Positions 8,781 through 16,826 of a DNA stretch of 64,000 bases are shown here, in pieces. Positions within the stretch are counted from its first letter, which is position 1. Each line of letters opens with the position of its first letter. The notes below the pieces were generated by a model. That model did not search any database, was not told where the DNA came from, and saw only the letters and a program-made list of their open reading frames with translations. Source of the DNA: Pseudomonas sp. (GTDB lineage: Bacteria; Pseudomonadota; Gammaproteobacteria; Pseudomonadales; Pseudomonadaceae); contig NZ_JAUXXP010000086.1 of assembly GCF_030684895.1 (NCBI RefSeq), positions 1-64,000 on the forward strand, in the 5' to 3' direction. Made by a program: the position numbers and the translations under genes.

Positions 8781-9947
8781 TCAGTGTGTGGGGGATGGCT
8801 TATCCAGCGCGCTCAGTATGGCGTGGGCGGCCTTGATTCGGGCAGCGTTGGGGTAGTTCTTGTTGGCCAGCATGACCAGGCCGAGGTTTTGACTGGGGAC
8901 AAATACGGCGTAGGCGCCAAAGCCGCCGGTGGAGCCGGTTTTGTTGAACAGGCTGTCGCCCGGCTCCAACTCCGCTGGCAGCAGGCGCGTGGCGGGTTGT
9001 GCTTCCAGAACCATGGCCGGGGAGTTGCCGGCCTGCAGGCGCTCCAGGCTGATCGGGTAGGGGTAGCGCTCCCAGCCGAGGCCTTGGGTCATTTCGCCGA
9101 CGCGGTAATAGCCGGTGTGGGTTATGGCGATGGCGCGTTGCAGGTCCTTGGTGAGACTGGCCGGATCAAGGTTGGCCTGGACAAAACGCAGCATGTCCTT
9201 GGCGTTGGTTTTCACCCCGTAGGCTTCGGCGTCGAGCATCCCCGGTGAGACGCGCAGCGGCTGGTTGTCCTTGCTGTAGCCGTAGGCATAGCGCGGCATC
9301 TGCGCCGCCGGCACCTGGATATAGCTGTGCGACATGCCAAGTGCGGGGAACAGCGTGCCCTCCATCAGTGTGGGGAAGGGTTGGCCCATGCTGCGTGCGG
9401 TGAGATAGCCGAGCAGGCCGATGCTGGGGTTGGAGTAGCGTCTGTGGCTGCCAGCCACGTATTCAGGCTGCCACTGGCGGTAATAGGCAAGCATGCTGGC
9501 TGGGTCGGTCACGCTGTCGGGAAACTGCAGCGGCAACCCGCCGGCGGTGTAGGTGCCGAGGTCGAGCAGGCTGGCGTGTTCCAGCTTGCTGCCTTGCAGC
9601 GCGGGCCAGTGCTGGCCGGCGCTGTCGCCGAGGCTCAGTTTGCCGGTGTTTTGCGCCAGGGCGGCGAGGGTGGCGGTGAGCGGTTTGCTCAGCGAGCCGA
9701 TTTCAAACAGGGTATCGCTGGTCACGGGCTGCTGGTCGTCCAGCCGCGCCACGCCATAGTTGAAGTAGTGCGCCTGACCGTTGTGGCTGATCGCCACGGC
9801 CATGCCGGCAATATCGTGTTCCGCCATCACCGGGCGAATGGTTGCGTCCACCAGCGACTGCAGCGTGTCGGTTGCTGGCGCGGCAGTGGCGCTGCCGAAT
9901 GTGAGTGCGGCGAGCAGGGCCGACAGGGTGCTGAGTTTTGCGTACAT
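8781..9947 (-). CDS. ampC: Class C (AmpC-type) beta-lactamase
   Basis: A 388-residue periplasmic serine beta-lactamase. Residues 1-23 are a Sec signal peptide ending ATAA. The three class C motifs are present: Ser85-Leu-Ser-Lys88 (nucleophile box), Tyr171-Ser-Asn173 and Lys336-Thr-Gly. The start at 9947 is supported by an AAGGA site and the signal peptide. Unlike many chromosomal ampC genes, no divergent ampR is next to it; the upstream neighbour is a deacetylase-fold gene. Spectrum and inducibility cannot be told. Confidence 0.87.
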   Translation of the reverse strand: MYAKLSTLSALLAALTFGSATAAPATDTLQSLVDATIRPVMAEHDIAGMAVAISHNGQAHYFNYGVARLDDQQPVTSDTLFEIGSLSKPLTATLAALAQNTGKLSLGDSAGQHWPALQGSKLEHASLLDLGTYTAGGLPLQFPDSVTDPASMLAYYRQWQPEYVAGSHRRYSNPSIGLLGYLTARSMGQPFPTLMEGTLFPALGMSHSYIQVPAAQMPRYAYGYSKDNQPLRVSPGMLDAEAYGVKTNAKDMLRFVQANLDPASLTKDLQRAIAITHTGYYRVGEMTQGLGWERYPYPISLERLQAGNSPAMVLEAQPATRLLPAELEPGDSLFNKTGSTGGFGAYAVFVPSQNLGLVMLANKNYPNAARIKAAHAILSALDKPSPTH

Positions 9948-10004
9948 GCTGTGCGAGATTCCTTGGTTGTGGTGATGCGCGATGTGACAGCGCATGTGGT
10001 GCTT

Positions 10005-10925
10005 TTATCCCAGCCTGCGTGCCTGCCAGATTTTGGCGGCGCTGTGATGCAGAATGCCGTGGCGCTGGGCCAGGGCCAGGCGGTCCTTGTCGTAGCCGCC
10101 GCCGATCAGTCCGACCACGGGGATGTCGCGGCTCAGGCAGTGGTTGAGCACGGCTTCGTCACGGGCAGCGATGCCGGCATCAGTCAAGTTGAGGTAGCCG
10201 AGGGCATCGTGCTGGTGCACATCGACGCCAGCGTCATACAGCACGATATCCGGCTGATACAGCGGCAGCAGGTAGTTGAGGGTGTCGTTGACCACCTTGA
10301 GGTAGTCGTCATCGCCCATACCGTTGGGCAGGGGAATATCCCAGTCGCTGGCGGCCTTGCGTGCCGGGTAATTCTTTTCGCAGTGCAGCGACACGGTGAT
10401 CGCCTCCGGGGTGTTTTCCAGCAGGCGCGCGGTGCCGTCGCCCTGGTGCACGTCGCAGTCGAAGATCAGCACGCATTGCGCTTTACCGCTGGCCAGCAGG
10501 TACTGACTGATCACCGCCAGGTCATTGAAGATGCAGAAGCCGGCCGGATGGTCGTAATGCGCATGGTGGGTGCCGCCAGCCAGGTGGCAAGCCAGGCCAT
10601 GCTGCAGGGCTTGTTCGGCGGCCAGCAGCGAGCCGCCCACGGCGCGAATAGTGCGCTGCGCGAGAGCGGCGCTCCAGGGCAGGCCGAGGCGGCGTTGCTC
10701 TTCGTGTGTCAGTTCGCCGCTGGCAAAGCGCTGGATATAGGCCGGGCAGTGGGCCAGGGCGAGCACGTCCGTTGGGCACAGGTCGGGGCGCAGCAGCTCG
10801 GCGTCGGTGCTCAGGCCGCTGTCGACGAGGTGATCGCGTAACAGGCGGAACTTCTCCATAGGGAAGCGGTGGCCGGCTGGGAAGGGCGGGCTGTAATCGT
10901 CGTGATAGACCAGCGGCAGGCGCAT
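10005..10925 (-). CDS. Histone deacetylase-family zinc hydrolase
   Basis: A 306-residue deacetylase-fold protein with the metal and catalytic signature GGTHHAHYDHPAGFCIFND (His-His dyad), FDCDVHQGDGTA (Zn ligands Asp, His) and a late DAGVDVHQHD (third ligand Asp). Bacterial members deacetylate small amines such as acetylpolyamines or protein lysines. The start at 10925 (MRLPLVYHDDY) is where homology begins. Divergent from tesB. Confidence 0.83.
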   Translation of the reverse strand: MRLPLVYHDDYSPPFPAGHRFPMEKFRLLRDHLVDSGLSTDAELLRPDLCPTDVLALAHCPAYIQRFASGELTHEEQRRLGLPWSAALAQRTIRAVGGSLLAAEQALQHGLACHLAGGTHHAHYDHPAGFCIFNDLAVISQYLLASGKAQCVLIFDCDVHQGDGTARLLENTPEAITVSLHCEKNYPARKAASDWDIPLPNGMGDDDYLKVVNDTLNYLLPLYQPDIVLYDAGVDVHQHDALGYLNLTDAGIAARDEAVLNHCLSRDIPVVGLIGGGYDKDRLALAQRHGILHHSAAKIWQARRLG

Positions 10926-11109
10926 GGGAGCGTGCTCGAGCGAAGATGTGGCGAGTATGGCGGCATGGGTGCGCAAGCCTCAAGTCTGGCTCCCGATTGG
11001 CCAGAATGCTGCCATTATTGTCCGCATCCATCTTTCAGTCGGGCCGACAAGTGTTGGCAAAGTCTTTACCATCTCGCCCCCAGTCAGGTGCGTTTACAGG
11101 AGAGCATGC

Positions 11110-11979
11110 ATGAGTCAGGTGTTGAATGAGTTGGTCGCCCTGCTGACCCTGGAAACCATCGAAGAGAATCTGTTTCGAGGCGTCAGCCAGGATCTCGGCT
11201 TTCGCCAGTTGTATGGCGGCCAGGTGCTGGGGCAGTGCGTTTCGGCGGCCAGCCAGACGGTGGATACCGCGCGGCATGTGCATTCTATGCACGGCTACTT
11301 CCTGCGCCCCGGCGATGCCACGCTGCCAGTGGTTTATCAGGTTGAGCGTGTGCGTGATGGCGGCAGCTTCAGCACGCGGCGGGTCACGGCGATTCAGAAG
11401 GGCAAACCGATCTTTACCTGCAGCGCGTCGTTCCAGTCCGATGAAGAAGGCTTTCATCACCAGAACCTGATGCCAGAAGTGCCGGGGCCGGAAGAGTTGA
11501 AATCGGAAACCGAACTGGCGCGCCTAGTGGTCGATGCCTTGCCAGAGCGCATGCGTGAGCGGGCGGTGAGTGACAAGCCAATCGAAATCCGCCCGGTAAC
11601 CGTTGGTAATCCCTTTGCGCCCAAACCCAGTGAGCCGGCCAAGCATGTGTGGTTTCGCGCTGCGGGCGAGCTGCCGGATGATCCGCAGTTGCACAAATAT
11701 CTGCTGGGCTACGCCAGCGACTTCAACCTGCTGACCACCTCGATGCTGCCGCACGGCGTATCGGTGTGGCAGAAGTTTATGCAGGTCGCCAGCCTCGACC
11801 ACTCGCTGTGGTTCCACGGCAACCTGCGTATGGATGACTGGCTGCTGTACAGCATGGACAGCCCCTGGGCCGGTAATGCCCGTGGTTTCTCCCGTGGCAG
11901 CATTTTCAATCGCCAGGGCCAGCTGGTTGCCTCGGTGGCCCAGGAAGGGCTGACCCGAATCCGTGAGGATTGGAAATGA
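11110..11979 (+). CDS. tesB: Acyl-CoA thioesterase II
   Basis: A 289-residue double-hotdog thioesterase hydrolysing acyl-CoA to fatty acid and CoA. TesB features include LFRGVSQDLGFRQLYGGQVLGQ near the N-terminus, HSMHGYFLRPGD, and the C-terminal repeat with ATG-initiated start at 11110 preceded by AGGAG. Catalytic Asp/Thr/Gln residues are expected in YASDFNLL and the final hotdog. The 3' end (REDWK) lies in a 20-bp tandem duplication that separates it from the following HAD gene. Confidence 0.88.
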   Translation: MSQVLNELVALLTLETIEENLFRGVSQDLGFRQLYGGQVLGQCVSAASQTVDTARHVHSMHGYFLRPGDATLPVVYQVERVRDGGSFSTRRVTAIQKGKPIFTCSASFQSDEEGFHHQNLMPEVPGPEELKSETELARLVVDALPERMRERAVSDKPIEIRPVTVGNPFAPKPSEPAKHVWFRAAGELPDDPQLHKYLLGYASDFNLLTTSMLPHGVSVWQKFMQVASLDHSLWFHGNLRMDDWLLYSMDSPWAGNARGFSRGSIFNRQGQLVASVAQEGLTRIREDWK

Positions 11980-12000
11980 GCCGTGAGGATTGGAAGTGAG
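11961..12000. repeat. 20-bp tandem duplication at the tesB/HAD junction
   Basis: Two adjacent 20-bp copies (11961-11980 and 11981-12000) beginning CCGTGAGGATTGGAA differ only at one base (A at 11976, G at 11996). The first carries the tesB stop, the second the GTG start of the HAD gene. Confidence 0.95.
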
Positions 12001-12583
12001 TCTGAGCGCTGCCCGCAATTGGGTGTTCGATATGGACGGCACCTTGACCCTGGCGGTGCACGACTTCGAGGCGATCAAGCGGGCGCTGGATATTCCCCTT
12101 GAGGACGACATCCTCGGCCATTTGGCGGCGCTGCCGGAAGCGCTGGCTGCGGCCAAGCATGCCTGGCTGCTGGAGCACGAGCGCGAACTGGCGCTGACTG
12201 CTGAGCCGGCGCCTGGGGCGATTGAGCTGGTGCGCGAGCTGCACGGCCGTGGTTGCCGTCTTGGCATCCTCACCCGCAATGCCCATGAACTGGCGCTGCT
12301 GACCTTGCGCGCCATCGGCCTGGATGACTGCTTTGCCGTGCCGGACGTGATCGGCCGTGACGAAGCGCCGCCCAAGCCAGATCCGGGCGGCTTGCTGCAT
12401 TTCGCCAGAAGCTGGCAGGTCGCGCCGAGCGAGCTGGTGATGGTCGGTGATTACCGCTTTGACCTGGAATGCGCCCGCGCGGCTGGCGCGCGCAGCGTAC
12501 TGGTCAATCTGGCGGAAAACCCCTGGCCGGAGCTGGTTGATCATTTCGCCGTGGATTGTCGGGCGTTGCAGCAGGTGTTGTAG
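11996..12583 (+). CDS. HAD-superfamily hydrolase (phosphoglycolate phosphatase-like)
   Basis: A 195-residue HAD phosphatase with motif I FDMDGTLT (nucleophile Asp), motif II LTRN, motif III Lys in PKPDP and motif IV VGDYRFDLECA. It probably dephosphorylates a small sugar or glycolate phosphate. The start is taken as GTG 11996 inside the second duplication copy, with GAGGAT as ribosome-binding site; an upstream TTG at 11990 is an alternative. It is translationally downstream of tesB. Confidence 0.8.
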   Translation: MSLSAARNWVFDMDGTLTLAVHDFEAIKRALDIPLEDDILGHLAALPEALAAAKHAWLLEHERELALTAEPAPGAIELVRELHGRGCRLGILTRNAHELALLTLRAIGLDDCFAVPDVIGRDEAPPKPDPGGLLHFARSWQVAPSELVMVGDYRFDLECARAAGARSVLVNLAENPWPELVDHFAVDCRALQQVL

Positions 12584-12604
12584 CGGACGCGCGCAGTCAG
12601 TCGA

Positions 12605-12683
12605 GTAGCCTGGATAAGCGCAGCGCAATCCAGGACTGCGGGCGCGCGTATCCGGCAATGCCCCGGATTTCACCCGGGCTACG
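12605..12683. repeat. Degenerate GTAGCCCGGATG-type repeat pair
   Basis: Two facing arms, GTAGCCTGGAT at the left and ATTTCACCCGGGCTAC at the right, match the repeat family also seen at 13240, 21137 and 36074. It separates convergent HAD and cueR genes and may work as a terminator. Confidence 0.6.
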
Positions 12684-12700
12684 GTTAATCGCAGCGTCTG

Positions 12701-13099
12701 TTAATGACAGCAGCCGGATTCCAGGTCCTTGAGGATCGGGCAGTCCGGGCGGTCGTTGCCCTGGCAGTTGTCCATCAAATCCTTGAGCGTGTCGCGTAGG
12801 CCACTGAGTTCGCCGATCTTGCGTTCCAGTTCGCTGATATGCGCGGCGGCCAGGGCTTTGACGTCGGCGCTGGCGCGTTGACGGTCCTGCCACAGGGCCA
12901 GTAGCTGGCTGACTTCGGCCAGGGAAAAGCCCAGATCGCGCGAGCGTTTGATAAATGCCAGGCGATGCAGGTCTTGCTGGCTGTACTGGCGGTAGCCGCT
13001 GTCGCTGCGACCGGCCTCAGGCAGCAGGTCGATGCTTTCGTAGTAGCGAATCATCTTGGCGCTCAGGCCGGTTTGCTTGGCGGCTTGGCCGATATTCAT
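12701..13099 (-). CDS. cueR: Copper(I)-responsive MerR-family regulator CueR
   Basis: A 132-residue MerR activator: winged helix N-terminus (MNIGQAAKQTGLSAKMIRYYESIDLL), dimerisation helix, and metal loop with Cys112 and Cys120 (NCQGNDRPDCP), the same two positions used for Cu(I) in E. coli CueR. A Cys-Cys-His tail ends the protein. It should twist the 19-bp-spaced promoters found between copA and copZ and activate them when Cu(I) rises. It lies downstream of copA on the same strand, separated by two REP blocks. Confidence 0.93.
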   Translation of the reverse strand: MNIGQAAKQTGLSAKMIRYYESIDLLPEAGRSDSGYRQYSQQDLHRLAFIKRSRDLGFSLAEVSQLLALWQDRQRASADVKALAAAHISELERKIGELSGLRDTLKDLMDNCQGNDRPDCPILKDLESGCCH

Positions 13100-13138
13100 C
13101 TTTCTTGCCTCCCATCTTGCGGTCTGTCCGTGAAATCG

Positions 13139-13216
13139 TGATCGCGGGCATGGCCCGCTCCTACAGGGGAGGCGCGGGTTGATACGCAATCATGTAGGAG
13201 CGGCCCATGGCCGCGA
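13139..13216. repeat. REP pair, GAGCGGGC(N)GCCCGC family
   Basis: Two inverted REP copies (13139-13164 and 13194-13216) sharing the core CTCCTAC / GTAGGAG and a central GGCATGGCC or GGCCCATGGCC palindrome. Same family as the REPs around the second RAYT at 45.4-46.0 kb. Confidence 0.8.
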
Positions 13217-13239
13217 ATAGGGTTATGGGTTCCAGCCTG

Positions 13240-13306
13240 GTAGCCCGGATGCAATCCGGGGCGGTTCGGCGTCTAGCAACGCGCTCCCGGATTTCATCCG
13301 GGCTAC
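13240..13306. repeat. GTAGCCCGGATG repeat pair overlapping the copA stop
   Basis: Two facing copies, GTAGCCCGGATGCAATCCGG and its inverse at the right. The right arm contains the TAG stop codon of copA (13303-13305). Confidence 0.8.
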
Positions 13307-15696
13307 ACGCTTTCCGAGCTCTTCGGTTTCCAGGTTTTTAGCAGCAGGGCATTGCTCACCACGCTAACGCTGGACAGCGCCATGGCCGCGCCCGCGAGCA
13401 TCGGGTTAAGCAGCCCAGCGGCTGCCAGCGGAATGCCGATCAGGTTATAGGCAAAGGCCCAGAACAGGTTCTGGCGAATCTTGTTGTAGGTGCGCCGGCT
13501 GATATCCAGGGCGTCGGCCACCAGGCGCGGGTCGCCGCGCATCAGGGTGATGCCGGCGGCGTGCATGGCCACATCGGTGCCGCTGCCCATGGCGATGCCG
13601 ACATCGGCGGCAGCCAGCGCTGGCGCGTCGTTGATGCCGTCGCCGACCATGGCCACCACCGCATGTTTTTTCAGCTCGCTGATGATCGCTGCTTTGTCCG
13701 CCGGTAGCACGTCGGCGTGCGCTGCTCTGATGCCCAGGGCCTCGGCCACGGCCTTGACGCTACCAGGGTTGTCGCCGCTGATCAGATGGCTGGCGATGCC
13801 TCGTGCGTTCAACGCGGCGATGGCATCCACGGCGCCCGGCTTGAGCGTGTCGCCAAAGGCGAACAGGCCGAGCACCTGCGGTTGCGGCGCCAATTCCAGC
13901 AGCCAGGACAGGGTGCGGCCTTCGGCCTCCCAGGCCAGGGCGTCGGCAGCCAGTTCGTCAGGCAGCAGAAAGTGTTCTTCCAGCAAACGTTTGTTGCCCA
14001 GGGCCAGTTGCCGTTCGCCGAGCTGCCCGGCGATACCGCGCCCGGCGAGCGCCTTGCTGTTGCTTACGTCGGCGAGGCTCAGTTGCTGTTCTGTGCACTG
14101 ATCCAACACTGCCTTGGCCAGCGGGTGTTCGCTGCCGTGCTGTAGGGCGCCGGCTAGTTGCAGCAGCTGGGTGGTGTTGCCATCAACCGCGCGCAGATGA
14201 GCAATGCGCGGGCTGCCTGCGGTTAGGGTGCCGGTTTTATCGAAGGCCACCAGGGTTACCGAATGGGCGATTTCCAAGGCTTCGGCATCCTTGATCAGAA
14301 TGCCGTGGCGCGCCGCCACGCCGGTGCCAGCCATAATCGCGGTGGGGGTGGCCAGGCCGAGGGCGCAGGGGCAGGCAATTACCAATACCGCCACGGCATT
14401 TAGCAGTGCGGTTTCGATCGAGCTGCCTGCCAGCAGCCAGCCGAGCAGCGTAGCCATGGCGATCAGCAGCACACTGGGCACGAAGACCTGGCTGACTTTA
14501 TCCACCAGCTTCTGGATCGGTGCTTTCGCCGCCTGGGCGTCTTCGACCAGGCGAATGATGCGTGACAGCACGGTTTCCGCACCGAGGGCGGTGGTTTCCA
14601 CCAGCAGGCGGCCTTCGCCATTGATCGCCCCGGCGGTAACGCTGTCCCCCGGCTGCTTGGGCTGTGGCAGGCTCTCGCCACTGATCAGCGCTTCATCGGC
14701 ATGGCTCTGGCCTTCGCGAACCAGGCCGTCCACCGGGAAGCGTTCGCCTGGCTTGACCACAATGCAGTCGCCCAGCTGCAGCTCGCCCAGCGCTACCCAC
14801 TGCTCGACGCCACCCTGCAGACGCAAGGCGCGTTCCGGGCGCAGTGCCTGCAAGGCGCGGATGGCGCTGCTGGTCTGGCGTTTGGCGCGGCTTTCCAGGT
14901 ATTTGCCGAGCAGGATCAGGGTGATGATCACCGCCGAGGCTTCGAAGTACAGATGCGGCATGCTGCCGGTTGGACTCACCGCCCACTGATACAGGCTCAG
15001 GCCATAGGCGGCGCTGGTGCCGATGGCCACCAGCTGATCCATATTCCCGGCACGGGCGCGCAGGGCGCTCCAGGCGGCGCGGTAGAAGCGCGCGCCGAAG
15101 ATAAATTGCACCGGCGTGGCCAGGGCGAACTGCAACCAAGCCGGCAGCATCCAGTGCAGGCCGAAGGGTTCGACAAGCATCGGAATGACCAACGGTAGAG
15201 TCAGCACAATCGCCAGCAGCAGGGCCCAGCGCTCGCGCTGCAGATGCCGTTCGGCGGTGGGCTGAGCCTGGGTTGTATCGTCAATCACGCTGGCGCGGTA
15301 GCCGGCCCGGCTGACGGCCTGCAGCAGAGCCTGGTGATCAGTGCCGCGCAGCACCTGCAGCTGCGCCCGCTCGCTGGCCAGGTTGACGCTGACTGAAAGC
15401 ACGCCCGGCTGTTGCGCCAGGGCGCGTTCGATACGCCCGGCACAGCTGGCGCAGGTCATGCCGGAAAGAGCTAGCTCCAGGCGCTCGCTGGGCACCGCAT
15501 AGCCGGCCGCGCTGACGGCATTGACCAGCTGTTCCAGGCTGCCAGAGGGCGCTTCGACGCGGGCCTGTTCACTGGCCAGGTTGATGCTGACGCTGACGAC
15601 ATCGGCCACCTTGGCCAGGGCGCGCTCGACCCGCCCGGCACAGCTGGTGCAGGTCATGCCGCTGATTGGCAGGTTGAAGGTGGTGAGGCTGGACAT
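13303..15696 (-). CDS. copA: Cu(I)-translocating P1B-type ATPase CopA
   Basis: A 797-residue inner-membrane copper exporter. Two N-terminal HMA domains carry GMTCTSC (Cys16/Cys19) and GMTCASC (Cys82/Cys85). Eight transmembrane helices, the transport motif CPC in ACPCALGLATP, the phosphorylation motif DKTGTLT, the HP motif SEHPL and the hinge GDGINDAPAL follow in order. The start is ATG 15696 after GGAGG. Transcription should start from the CueR-type promoter at 15724-15754. It pairs with the divergent CopZ-like chaperone. Its stop codon lies inside a repeat. Confidence 0.95.
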   Translation of the reverse strand: MSSLTTFNLPISGMTCTSCAGRVERALAKVADVVSVSINLASEQARVEAPSGSLEQLVNAVSAAGYAVPSERLELALSGMTCASCAGRIERALAQQPGVLSVSVNLASERAQLQVLRGTDHQALLQAVSRAGYRASVIDDTTQAQPTAERHLQRERWALLLAIVLTLPLVIPMLVEPFGLHWMLPAWLQFALATPVQFIFGARFYRAAWSALRARAGNMDQLVAIGTSAAYGLSLYQWAVSPTGSMPHLYFEASAVIITLILLGKYLESRAKRQTSSAIRALQALRPERALRLQGGVEQWVALGELQLGDCIVVKPGERFPVDGLVREGQSHADEALISGESLPQPKQPGDSVTAGAINGEGRLLVETTALGAETVLSRIIRLVEDAQAAKAPIQKLVDKVSQVFVPSVLLIAMATLLGWLLAGSSIETALLNAVAVLVIACPCALGLATPTAIMAGTGVAARHGILIKDAEALEIAHSVTLVAFDKTGTLTAGSPRIAHLRAVDGNTTQLLQLAGALQHGSEHPLAKAVLDQCTEQQLSLADVSNSKALAGRGIAGQLGERQLALGNKRLLEEHFLLPDELAADALAWEAEGRTLSWLLELAPQPQVLGLFAFGDTLKPGAVDAIAALNARGIASHLISGDNPGSVKAVAEALGIRAAHADVLPADKAAIISELKKHAVVAMVGDGINDAPALAAADVGIAMGSGTDVAMHAAGITLMRGDPRLVADALDISRRTYNKIRQNLFWAFAYNLIGIPLAAAGLLNPMLAGAAMALSSVSVVSNALLLKTWKPKSSESV

Positions 15697-15723
15697 GGGT
15701 GGTCCTCCATTGAGTTCCAGCAC

Positions 15724-15754
15724 AGGATCAACCTTGCCACGCTGGCAAGGTCAA
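15724..15754 (-). promoter_or_regulatory. CueR-type promoter of copA
   Basis: On the minus strand TTGACC (15754-15749) and GATCCT (15729-15724) are separated by 19 bp, the long spacer of MerR-family promoters. A perfect palindrome ACCTTGCC-N5-GGCAAGGT (15731-15751) fills the spacer and matches known CueR operators. It ends 28 bp before the copA start. Confidence 0.85.
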
Positions 15755-15767
15755 GACCTTTTATCCC

Positions 15768-15798
15768 TTGACCTTACCCTTATGGCAAGGCCAAGACT
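15768..15798 (+). promoter_or_regulatory. CueR-type promoter of copZ-like gene
   Basis: TTGACC (15768-15773) and AAGACT (15793-15798) are again 19 bp apart, enclosing an imperfect dyad ACCTTACC-N5-GGCAAGGC (15771-15791). The layout mirrors the copA promoter, so copper should induce both genes. Confidence 0.78.
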
Positions 15799-15845
15799 GC
15801 AACTGTCCGGTTACCATGGCGGCTTATTTATTCAGGAGGTTGTTT

Positions 15846-16058
15846 ATGCAGGTTTCTCAGGTTCACGCATTCCGGGTTGATGGCATGACTTGCCAGAATT
15901 GCGTCAAGACCATCACCGAGGCGCTGTTGGCCTGTGACCCGGCGGCTGATGTGAAAGTGAAGTTTCCCGGTGGCGAGGTGCGGGTGAGTAGCAGTGTTCC
16001 GGTTGATCAGCTGATGGTCGCCATCGTCGAGCAGGGCTACGGCGTTAGCCTGGCGTAA
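15846..16058 (+). CDS. copZ: CopZ-like copper chaperone (single HMA domain)
   Basis: A 70-residue HMA protein with GMTCQNC (Cys16, Cys19) as Cu(I) site. It should carry copper in the cytoplasm to CopA or buffer it for CueR. A strong CAGGAGGT ribosome-binding site precedes the ATG. It is divergent from copA and controlled by its own CueR-type promoter. Its 3' end overlaps the convergent TetR gene by 14 bp. Confidence 0.88.
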   Translation: MQVSQVHAFRVDGMTCQNCVKTITEALLACDPAADVKVKFPGGEVRVSSSVPVDQLMVAIVEQGYGVSLA

Positions 16059-16689
16059 GCACTGCAGGGTTTGGCCAGTCGTGGATCAGCCCGCGAAAGC
16101 AGGCATCGATCATCGGCGCGGTGTCGCTGAGCGGATCGAATAGATTGGGGTCGCGCGACCAGTCGTAGAACATGCCGATCAGCAGCGCATGCAGGGTGCG
16201 CGCGGCCAGGCGCGGCGTCAGCCCGGCATGCAGGCGCAGGCGCACTGATGGCGTGTTGAATTGCTGTTCGCAGAGCGCGATAAATAGGTTAATAAAGGCT
16301 TCTTGGCGCTCTTCGGCCTCGCGCAGTTCTGCGGTGAATTCACACCTGCGTAGCAGGATGGTGAAGATACGTTTCTTCTGCGGCTCGCGGGCCAGGTTCT
16401 CGATGGCTTCGATGCACAGTGCGCGCAGGGCCATCAGCGGGTCGTGCTCGGGGCAGCCGCGCATGCGTTCGGCTAGCTGCTCAGGCGGCAGACGCACCTG
16501 GTTGAGCATGGCGTTGAACAGATCGGCCTTGTTGGCAAAGTGCCAATACACCGCGCCGCGCGTCACCCCAGCCTGCCGGGCGATGTGCTCCAGGCTGGTG
16601 TGCGCCACGCCTTTTTCCAGAAACAGCGTTTCGGCGGCCTCAAGAATGGCGCAACGGGTTTTCTCGGCTTCTTCTTTGGTTCGGCGCAT
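16045..16689 (-). CDS. TetR-family efflux repressor, TtgR/AcrR-like
   Basis: A 214-residue regulator with an N-terminal helix-turn-helix (TSLEHIARQAGVTRGAVYWHFANKADLF) and a drug-binding C-terminal domain of the AcrR/TtgR kind. It is divergent from an RND pump operon, and the gap holds a sequence closely resembling the TtgR operator of P. putida. It should repress the pump and itself, released by hydrophobic drugs or flavonoids. The start at 16689 (MRRTKEEAEKTR) fits the family; upstream codons are non-homologous. The 3' end overlaps copZ. Confidence 0.85.
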   Translation of the reverse strand: MRRTKEEAEKTRCAILEAAETLFLEKGVAHTSLEHIARQAGVTRGAVYWHFANKADLFNAMLNQVRLPPEQLAERMRGCPEHDPLMALRALCIEAIENLAREPQKKRIFTILLRRCEFTAELREAEERQEAFINLFIALCEQQFNTPSVRLRLHAGLTPRLAARTLHALLIGMFYDWSRDPNLFDPLSDTAPMIDACFRGLIHDWPNPAVLTPG

Positions 16690-16751
16690 GGCGGCAGGCG
16701 TATTTCTGGCTAGGCTGAGCACAAAGTGTAATGAACTTAAGGGTAATGTTC

Positions 16752-16779
16752 TATTTACAAACACTTGTGTATGTAACTA
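16752..16779. promoter_or_regulatory. TtgR-type operator between repressor and pump
   Basis: The segment begins TATTTACAAACA and ends TATGTAACTA, with a partial dyad between TTTACA and TGTAA. It matches what I recall of the TtgR site of P. putida (TATTTACAAACA...AATGTAAGTA). It lies 62 bp upstream of the tetR start and 47 bp upstream of the adaptor start. Confidence 0.75.
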
Positions 16780-16826
16780 GCATTGCCCGCCTCAAACGTC
16801 GCGCCTTGCGTTTTTCGGAGACACCC

